Shown: positions 58,502 through 64,000 of the stretch, piece by piece
Numbering within the stretch: position 1 is the stretch's first letter
Layout: every line of letters starts with the position of its first letter
Assembly: GCF_033546935.1 (NCBI RefSeq)
Contig: NZ_CP137854.1
Coordinates: forward strand, 1-64,000
Origin: Xylophilus sp. GOD-11R
Lineage (GTDB): Bacteria; Pseudomonadota; Gammaproteobacteria; Burkholderiales; Burkholderiaceae_C
Length of the DNA: 64,000 bases
Direction: 5' to 3'
The notes under the pieces: model-generated
What the model was told of the DNA's origin: nothing
Seen by the model: only the letters and a program-made list of their open reading frames with translations
The model's database searches: none
Translations under genes and position numbers: made by a program

Positions 58502-59605
58502 ATGTCCGCACTCCACTACACCCGCGCCGCCGCATTGCCGGCGATCCTGGCCGATCGCATCGCCATCCTCGATGGCGCCATGGGCACGATGATCCAGCGC
58601 TTCCAGCTCGGCGAGGCGCAGTACCGCGGGGCCGGCTACGAGGGTGCGGACGGTGCAGGCGGTCGTTTCACCGACTTCCACCGCGACGTGAAGGGTAACA
58701 ACGAGCTGCTCTCGCTCACCCGGCCGGACGTGATCCGCGACATCCACGAACGCTATCTGGCCGCCGGCGCCGACATGATCGAAACCAACACCTTCGGCGC
58801 GACCACCATCGCGCAGGAAGATTACGACATGGCCTCGTTGGCGCGCGAGATGAACCTCGCCTCCGCCCGGCTGGCGCGCGCGGCCTGCGACAAGTTCAGC
58901 ACGCCCGACAAACCCCGCTTCGTCGCCGGCGCCTTCGGGCCCACGCCCAAGACCGCGTCGATCAGCCCGGACGTGAACGACCCCGGCGCCCGCAACGTCG
59001 ATTTCGAATCCCTGCGCCAGGCCTATTACGAGCAGGCCGAGGCGCTGGCCGAAGGTGGTTGCGACCTGTTCCTGGTCGAGACCATCTTCGACACGCTCAA
59101 TGCCAAGGCGGCGCTCTTCGCCATCGAGGAGTGGTTCGAGGCCAGCGGCGAGCGCCTGCCGGTGATCATCAGCGGCACGGTGACCGACGCCTCCGGCCGC
59201 ATCCTGTCGGGCCAGACCGTCACCGCCTTCTGGCACAGCGTGCGCCATGCGCAGCCGCTGGCCATCGGTCTCAACTGCGCGCTGGGCGCCACGCTGATGC
59301 GGCCCTACATCCAGGAGCTCAACAAGGCCGCGCCCGACACCTTCATCTGCTGCTATCCCAACGCCGGCCTGCCCAATCCGATGAGCGATACCGGCTTCGA
59401 CGAAACCCCGGACGTCACCGCCCGGCTGCTGCACGAGTTCGCGGCCGAGGGGCTGGTCAATATCGTCGGCGGTTGCTGCGGCACCACGCCGGACCACATC
59501 GGCGCCATTCAGTCGGCGGTCAGGCCCATGGCGACGCGGGTGGTGGCCAACGGCGCGCGCTTCGGCGCCCTGCTGGCGGCCGACCGGAGCGCGGCCATCG
59601 CCTGA
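58502..59605 (+). CDS. Methionine synthase, homocysteine-binding half
   Basis: A 367-residue homocysteine S-methyltransferase module equal to the N-terminal domain of MetH. Zinc cysteines are in GLNCALGA (about 260) and [11 protein letters not shown] (about 324). [10 protein letters not shown] opens the barrel (about 23). It ends where MetH would continue into the pterin domain, which is encoded separately at 26981. The two proteins must cooperate in trans, as in other Burkholderiales with split MetH. No SAH riboswitch precedes this half. Confidence 0.92.
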   Translation: MSALHYTRAAALPAILADRIAILDGAMGTMIQRFQLGEAQYRGAGYEGADGAGGRFTDFHRDVKGNNELLSLTRPDVIRDIHERYLAAGADMIETNTFGATTIAQEDYDMASLAREMNLASARLARAACDKFSTPDKPRFVAGAFGPTPKTASISPDVNDPGARNVDFESLRQAYYEQAEALAEGGCDLFLVETIFDTLNAKAALFAIEEWFEASGERLPVIISGTVTDASGRILSGQTVTAFWHSVRHAQPLAIGLNCALGATLMRPYIQELNKAAPDTFICCYPNAGLPNPMSDTGFDETPDVTARLLHEFAAEGLVNIVGGCCGTTPDHIGAIQSAVRPMATRVVANGARFGALLAADRSAAIA

Positions 59606-59624
59606 TCGGGCTTTGACGTGCATA

Positions 59625-59657
59625 AAAAAGCCCGCCTTTTTCCAGGTGGGGTTTTTT
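59625..59657 (+). terminator. Imperfect terminator after the methionine synthase N-half
   Basis: An A-run and CCCGCCT pair imperfectly with AGGTGGGG and a T-run (59652-59657), 19 bases after the stop. Two mismatches lower confidence. Confidence 0.6.
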
Positions 59658-59673
59658 CATGGGCGGCGCCTAC

Positions 59674-59979
59674 TCAGTATTTCAGGTGGCAGAGCAACTG
59701 CTTCCAGGGCGTCCTGGCCTCTTTCATGCACTGTTCGTACATCTTGGCGGCGATGGTGCCTTCGCCGGGTGGGCGGATGAGACCGGCAAAAGCCATGGTG
59801 GTGGGCAGCAGCATGGCGAGGGCGATCACGCCGGTAGCCGCGGTCGATGCAGCGCGTTTGCGAAGCTGGATGCGTTTCATGGCGCGGGTGGCTGCACCGG
59901 ACGCAAGCAGTGTCGCCATGGCGGTCACGCCGGCAGTCAGCGAGCCAGAGGTGAAATGACGGAGTGGGTTGGTATTCAT
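59674..59979 (-). CDS. Hypothetical protein with a hydrophobic core
   Basis: A 101-residue protein, unrecognised. Hydrophobic stretches at about 15-30 (AGVTAMATLLASGA) and 48-65 (TAATGVIALAMLLPTTMAFA) could be two membrane helices, or the second could act as an internal signal peptide with cleavage after AFA. The mature-like tail has two cysteines (YEQCMKEA, LLCHLKY). The ATG at 59979 is used; one at 59991 is possible. Confidence 0.5.
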   Translation of the reverse strand: MNTNPLRHFTSGSLTAGVTAMATLLASGAATRAMKRIQLRKRAASTAATGVIALAMLLPTTMAFAGLIRPPGEGTIAAKMYEQCMKEARTPWKQLLCHLKY

Positions 59980-60128
59980 GGCGTATTCCAAAAAGAAAAG
60001 CGGCGACCATCAATCGCCGCTTTGTTCGACGTGAGCCATGTCTAATTTAAGAAAAGGCCATTGGCCTGAAGGTGATGACCAGTCACGAATCGGGTCGATG
60101 GCGCGCCAGCTGATGCCAGCTGGAGGGG

Positions 60129-60553
60129 TCAGGAGCGCGTGACTTCGTTCTGCTCTAACCGCGAACCGGGATTTCCGGTTGTCGCCGGCGGCGCCACCGG
60201 GTTGAAGCGGTAACTGCCATCGTTCTCGTATACCTCGGGGAACCAAAGCTCGTCGAGGCCCTCGGTGAACGAGATGCAGTAGAGGTCCTTGACGATGGCC
60301 CAGTGGCCGGAGATGTCCATTGCAGGGTGGGCCAACTCGGGGCAGGACAGGTAATACGAACTGATCTCGCCTCTGGAATACGCCGACGAGACGGCCGAAA
60401 TGTCCCAAACCGTCAGCATGCCATCGAGGCGACCGTTTTCGCGGTTGAAGCAAACCAGTTGACGGTTCCCTTCGCGCCCCGCGTGAAATTTGATCTCCAC
60501 GCCGGGCGCCAGCAGATCGTTCAAAGTTTTCCAGTCAGACGAACTTCAGCCAT
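60129..60553 (-). pseudogene. Hypothetical gene, probably frameshifted near its start
   Basis: The main frame (60129-60524) encodes 131 residues from a TTG with no ribosome site, beginning LNDLLAPGVEIKFHAG. Upstream in the same frame the sequence reads DWKT back to a stop. In the neighbouring frame an ATG at 60553 follows AAGGAG at good spacing and encodes MAEVRLTGKL then stops. Adding one base near codon 6 would join MAEVR to DWKTLNDLL. The product (WDISAVSSAYSRGE ... YLSCPELAH) matches no family I know. Confidence 0.5.
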
Positions 60554-60643
60554 GCCCTGCACTCCTTGGATAGCGGTTGGTGTGAGCGTGCGCATTTCAC
60601 GTCGAATGGGGCGGCTGTGCGTCGCAGTGCTCAGCCCATCGGG

Positions 60644-61531
60644 CTAATCGGCACCCAGTTTCGGCAGGAGACTCAGCAGATTCGCCAGCGCGGGCGAGGC
60701 GTCGCCCCGCCGCGTGGCGAGGCCCAGCATCACGGTCGGTGCCGTGCCCTCGATGGGGCGGTAGGCGACGCCACTCACCTTCACCTGTTCGATGGATGCC
60801 GGCACCAGCGCCACGCCGAAGCCGGCGGCCACCAGATTGACGATGGAGGAGATTTGCCCGGCGTCCTGCGCGCGGATCGGCTCGAAGCCGGCGGCGCGGC
60901 AGGCATTGAGCACCGTGTCGAGAAAGCTCAGGCCGACGGCGGTGGAAAACAGCACGAAGGGATCGTGCGCGAGGTCGATCAGCGCCACCGAAGGCCGGTC
61001 GGCCAGGCGATGGCCGGCGGGCAAGGCGACGACGAGTGCTTCCCGGGCGAGATGCAGCACGTCCAGTCCCTGGTCGAGCGGGCTGGGTCGGATGGCGGCC
61101 GCATCCAGGTCGCCCGATTGCAGCCGCTCCACCAGCCGGACCGAGCTGTCTTCGCCGATCGAGACGGACACGCCGGGATAGCGACGCCGGTACTCGCGGA
61201 TGAGCGTGTGGATCACCGGGTTGAAGGTGGACGACGAGGTGAACCCGAGCCGCAGCGTGCCGGTGCTGCCGGCGGCGGCCTGCCGCGCGGCTTCGGTAGC
61301 GCGGGCCGCGTGGTCGATGGATTGCAGGGCGCCCGGCAGGAAGGCTTGACCGGCGACGGTGAGCTGCGCGCCGAGGCGGGTGCGGACGAAGAGCGCGGCG
61401 CCGACCTCGGCTTCTAGGTCGCGGATCTGCTGGCTTAACGGCGGCTGGCCAATGCCGATGCGCTCGGCCGCGCGCGTGAAATTGCGCTCTTCGGCGACGG
61501 TGACGAAATAGCGAAGATGGCGCAGTTCCAT
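60644..61531 (-). CDS. LysR-family regulator, divergent from the MFS gene
   Basis: A 295-residue regulator of the BenM/CatM-like branch. The winged helix (about 1-60) reads MELRHLRYFVTVAEERNFTR then IGQPPLSQQIRDLE; the effector domain includes LRLGFTSSSTFNP and LVAAGFGVALVP. The ATG at 61531 is the conserved start. It probably controls the divergent MFS gene through the inverted repeat between them. Confidence 0.92.
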   Translation of the reverse strand: MELRHLRYFVTVAEERNFTRAAERIGIGQPPLSQQIRDLEAEVGAALFVRTRLGAQLTVAGQAFLPGALQSIDHAARATEAARQAAAGSTGTLRLGFTSSSTFNPVIHTLIREYRRRYPGVSVSIGEDSSVRLVERLQSGDLDAAAIRPSPLDQGLDVLHLAREALVVALPAGHRLADRPSVALIDLAHDPFVLFSTAVGLSFLDTVLNACRAAGFEPIRAQDAGQISSIVNLVAAGFGVALVPASIEQVKVSGVAYRPIEGTAPTVMLGLATRRGDASPALANLLSLLPKLGAD

Positions 61532-61578
61532 GGTTTTAGATCCAGATAAAAAAACAACCGTAAACGAGACTTCCATAT

Positions 61579-61617
61579 ATTAGACAAACGCGTGAGCAGC
61601 CGTTACGCTTGTCTAAT
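61579..61617. promoter_or_regulatory. LysR operator-like inverted repeat
   Basis: Perfect 9-bp arms ATTAGACAA (61579-61587) and TTGTCTAAT (61609-61617), centre spacing 21 bases. The right arm runs into the MFS start codon at 61616. TAGACA (61581-61586) and TACGCT (61604-61609), 17 bases apart, could be -35 and -10 elements, putting the start of transcription at about the ATG. Confidence 0.6.
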
Positions 61618-62842
61618 GGTTAACCCTAGTATTTCGGCGGCCGACGAAGAGCGGCGCGACGTTCCCCGCATCAGCCTGGCCCTCTTTCTGGCCGGCTTCT
61701 CCACTTTTTCGCTGATCTACTGCGTGCAGCCCTTGCTGCCCGAGTTCTCGGTGGAATTCGGCGTGACACCTGCGACCAGTTCGCTCGCGCTTTCGCTCAC
61801 CACCGCCTTGCTGGCCATTTCCATCGTGTGCGCCGGCATGGTGTCCGAGGCGTTGGGCCGTCGCGGCGTAATGTTCGTGTCGATGGGATCGGCCGCGCTG
61901 CTCAATCTGCTGGCCTCGTTTGCGCCGGGCTGGAACACCCTGCTGGTGGCGCGCGCGCTCGAAGGCCTGATGCTCGGCGGCGTGCCGGCGGTGGCCATGG
62001 CCTATCTGGCGGAAGAAGTGCCGCACAAGCGGCTCGGCAAGGTCATGGGTCTGTATGTGAGCGGCACCGCGTTCGGCGGCATGATGGGCCGGGTGGCGAT
62101 GGGCGGGCTGACCGAGTTCCTGTCATGGCGCGCGGCCATGGGCACGCTGTCGGTGGCCGCGGCGCTGTCGGCGCTGGCCTTCATCTGGCTGCTGCCGCCG
62201 TCGCGGCACTTCCAGCGGCAGCCGGGGTTGAACCTGCCCTTTCATATCGCCGCCTGGAAGAAGCACCTGCTCGACACGCGTCTGCGCCCCTTCTTCCTGG
62301 TGGGTTTCCTGTGCATGGGCACCTTCATCGCGGTCTACAACTACATCGGCTACCGGCTGGTGGAGGCGCCCTTCCTGCTGGGGCAGACCACGCTGGGGCT
62401 GATCTTCCTGTCGTACGTGTTCGGCATCTTCGCGTCGTCGGCCGCGGGCTCGCTGGTGGACCGGCTGGGTCGCGCGCGGGTGATCGGCGCGGGCGCGCTG
62501 GTGTCGCTGGCGGGCCTCGCGCTGACGCTGGCGTCGGCGTTGCCGGTCATCATCGCGGGCATCTCGGTGGTCACCGTGGGTTTCTTCATGGTGCATTCGG
62601 TGGCCAGCGGCTCGGTCGGCCGACTGGCGCAGGGCCACAAGGGCCATGCCTCGTCGATCTACCTGCTGTGCTACTACGCCGGCTCCAGCGTGATCGGCTC
62701 GCTCGGCGGCACGCTCTGGCATGCGGGCCAGTGGCCGGCGGTGGCCGCCTTCGGCGCGGTGCTGGCGCTCGGCGTGCTGGGCGTGGCGCTGGCGGTGCGC
62801 GCCCAGGGCGCGGCGCCGCTGGCCGGTCAGCCGGCCAGGTAG
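61616..62842 (+). CDS. MFS transporter (YnfM/Bcr-like)
   Basis: A 408-residue, 12-helix permease. Helix 1 begins near [17 protein letters not shown]; the loop signature [11 protein letters not shown] and mid-sequence [15 protein letters not shown] are typical of the YnfM efflux group. The ATG at 61616 is favoured over a GTG at 61592; neither has a ribosome site, fitting a leaderless message. Its 3' end overlaps uvrA by 16 bases, converging. The divergent LysR gene is the likely regulator. Confidence 0.9.
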   Translation: MVNPSISAADEERRDVPRISLALFLAGFSTFSLIYCVQPLLPEFSVEFGVTPATSSLALSLTTALLAISIVCAGMVSEALGRRGVMFVSMGSAALLNLLASFAPGWNTLLVARALEGLMLGGVPAVAMAYLAEEVPHKRLGKVMGLYVSGTAFGGMMGRVAMGGLTEFLSWRAAMGTLSVAAALSALAFIWLLPPSRHFQRQPGLNLPFHIAAWKKHLLDTRLRPFFLVGFLCMGTFIAVYNYIGYRLVEAPFLLGQTTLGLIFLSYVFGIFASSAAGSLVDRLGRARVIGAGALVSLAGLALTLASALPVIIAGISVVTVGFFMVHSVASGSVGRLAQGHKGHASSIYLLCYYAGSSVIGSLGGTLWHAGQWPAVAAFGAVLALGVLGVALAVRAQGAAPLAGQPAR

Positions 62843-64000
62843 CGTTTGAGGTAGCGGCCGGTGTGGCTGGCCGGGTGGGCCGCCACGTCTTCCGGCGTGC
62901 CCTGGGCCACTACGGTGCCGCCGCCGGCGCCGCCCTCGGGGCCCATGTCGACGATCCAGTCGGCCGTCTTGATGACGTCGAGGTTGTGCTCGATCACCAC
63001 GATGGTGTTGCCCGCGTCGCGCAGCTGGTGCAGCACTTTGAGCAGCAGGTCGATGTCGGCGAAATGCAGGCCGGTGGTGGGCTCGTCAAGGATGTAGAGC
63101 GTGCGCCCGGTGTCGCGCTTGGACAGCTCCAGCGCCAGCTTGACCCGCTGCGCCTCGCCGCCCGACAGTGTGGTCGCCGCCTGGCCGAGCGTGACGTACG
63201 AAAGGCCGACGTCCAGCAGGGTCTGCAGCTTGCGCGCGATGGTGGGCACCGCGGCGAAGAAGCCGTGCGCCTCTTCCACGGTCATGGCCAGCACCTGGGC
63301 GATGTTGCGGCCCTTCCATTGCACCTCGAGCGTCTCGCGGTTGTAGCGAGCGCCGCGGCAGACGTCGCAGGGCACGTAGACGTCGGGCAGAAAATGCATT
63401 TCGACCTTCACCATGCCGTCGCCCTGGCAAGCCTCGCAGCGGCCGCCGGCGATGTTGAAGCTGAAGCGGCCCGGGCCGTAGCCGCGTTCCTTGGCGGTGT
63501 TGGTCTCGGCCATCAGCTCGCGGATCGGCGTGAACAGGCCCGTGTAGGTGGCCGGATTGCTGCGTGGCGTGCGGCCGATGGGCGACTGGTCGACGTTGAT
63601 GACCTTGTCGAAGTACTCCAACCCTTCGATCGCCTCGTGCTCGGCAGGCTCGTCGTGGGCGCGGTGGATCTGCCGGGCGGCGGCGGTGTAGAGCGTGTCG
63701 TTGACCAGCGTGCTCTTGCCGGAGCCCGAAACCCCGGTCACGCAGGTGAGCAGGCCGACGGGGAAGTCGACCGTCACGCCCTTCAGGCTGTGGCCGGTCG
63801 CGCCCGCCACGCGCAGGGATTGCAGGCCGTCGCGGCCGGTGGTGGGCATGGCTTTGCGAAAGCGCGCTGGCGGGTCGTCGGCGCGCGGCGCGGCGCTGGC
63901 GGTGCCGATCGGCAGCCAGGGTGTGCGGCGGGCGGGCACGGCGATGGCACGGCGGCCGGAGAGGTAGTCGCCGGTGAGTGAGCGCGGGTTGGCCGACACC
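62827..64000 (-). CDS. uvrA: UvrA, excinuclease ABC subunit A (C-terminal part, cut by window edge)
   Basis: The damage-recognition ATPase of nucleotide excision repair; only the last ~390 residues are in the window and the frame stays open to the edge. Present are the second Walker A ([10 protein letters not shown]), the C-terminal zinc module ([16 protein letters not shown] then [10 protein letters not shown]), ABC signature [12 protein letters not shown] and Walker [14 protein letters not shown]. The C-terminus is complete at YLKRYLAG. Confidence 0.95.
   Translation of the reverse strand, partial: VSANPRSLTGDYLSGRRAIAVPARRTPWLPIGTASAAPRADDPPARFRKAMPTTGRDGLQSLRVAGATGHSLKGVTVDFPVGLLTCVTGVSGSGKSTLVNDTLYTAAARQIHRAHDEPAEHEAIEGLEYFDKVINVDQSPIGRTPRSNPATYTGLFTPIRELMAETNTAKERGYGPGRFSFNIAGGRCEACQGDGMVKVEMHFLPDVYVPCDVCRGARYNRETLEVQWKGRNIAQVLAMTVEEAHGFFAAVPTIARKLQTLLDVGLSYVTLGQAATTLSGGEAQRVKLALELSKRDTGRTLYILDEPTTGLHFADIDLLLKVLHQLRDAGNTIVVIEHNLDVIKTADWIVDMGPEGGAGGGTVVAQGTPEDVAAHPASHTGRYLKRYLAG

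Overview
This is a GC-rich, densely coding chromosome segment from a betaproteobacterium of the order Burkholderiales, most likely family Comamonadaceae (Variovorax, Acidovorax or Xylophilus type). That placement is inferred from gene content: a methionine synthase split into two genes, an S-adenosylhomocysteine riboswitch before metH, glnE next to an rlpA-type lipoprotein gene, GTP-type PEP carboxykinase, PEP-CTERM proteins and a gspA/gspB pair. Both edges cut genes: a ketosynthase at the left and uvrA at the right.

Layout. 1-2.6 kb: tail of a polyketide/fatty-acid-like cluster, probably aryl-polyene type (ketosynthase and phosphopantetheinyl transferase, facing a methyltransferase and a small secreted protein). 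2.7-8.4 kb: MFS transporter, cytochrome b561, membrane glycosyltransferase, and a murU-pepP pair. 8.4-9.4 kb: an AT-richer insert with a PEP-CTERM protein and a truncated paralogue of it. 9.6-13.1 kb: a secreted phosphoesterase lipoprotein and a di-heme peroxidase lipoprotein, divergent around a Pho-box-like repeat. 13.2-16.9 kb: tkt, an acetyltransferase and gap. 17-25.6 kb: DUF2076 protein, transglutaminase, a membrane protein, an MHFG-type PEP-CTERM protein divergent from gspAB, a soluble PAS chemoreceptor, and small DUF3820, yciH and slyD genes. 25.7-29.7 kb: pirin, then metH (C-terminal half) under an SAH riboswitch.

29.7-35.1 kb is the accessory region. It holds an AT-rich orphan type VI secretion cassette (PAAR protein, peptidoglycan amidase, putative immunity protein), the wreck of a DUF4153 membrane-protein gene, and a hipBA toxin-antitoxin module with operator-like repeats. 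35.3-37.2 kb has a glycine-zipper protein and a BrkB-like protein. 37.26-37.82 kb is a non-coding array of 147-bp tandem repeats rich in hairpins, ending against the fpr stop codon.

37.8-53.5 kb is housekeeping: fpr, rlpA, glnE, yhdP, an amidase, a two-component system, an acyl-CoA thioesterase, and a LysR-phosphoesterase-flavin reductase operon. 53.6-64 kb carries a small unknown protein, pckG, a 66-residue membrane protein, recQ divergent from the N-terminal half of methionine synthase (more than 28 kb from its partner), two small hypothetical genes (one probably frameshifted), a LysR gene divergent from an MFS gene across a perfect inverted repeat, and uvrA.

The best candidates for new biology are the PAAR/amidase/unknown-protein cassette, the 147-bp repeat array, the tandem PEP-CTERM paralogues and the dispersed, unequally regulated halves of methionine synthase. 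No rRNA, tRNA, CRISPR array, intact insertion sequence or replication origin was seen.
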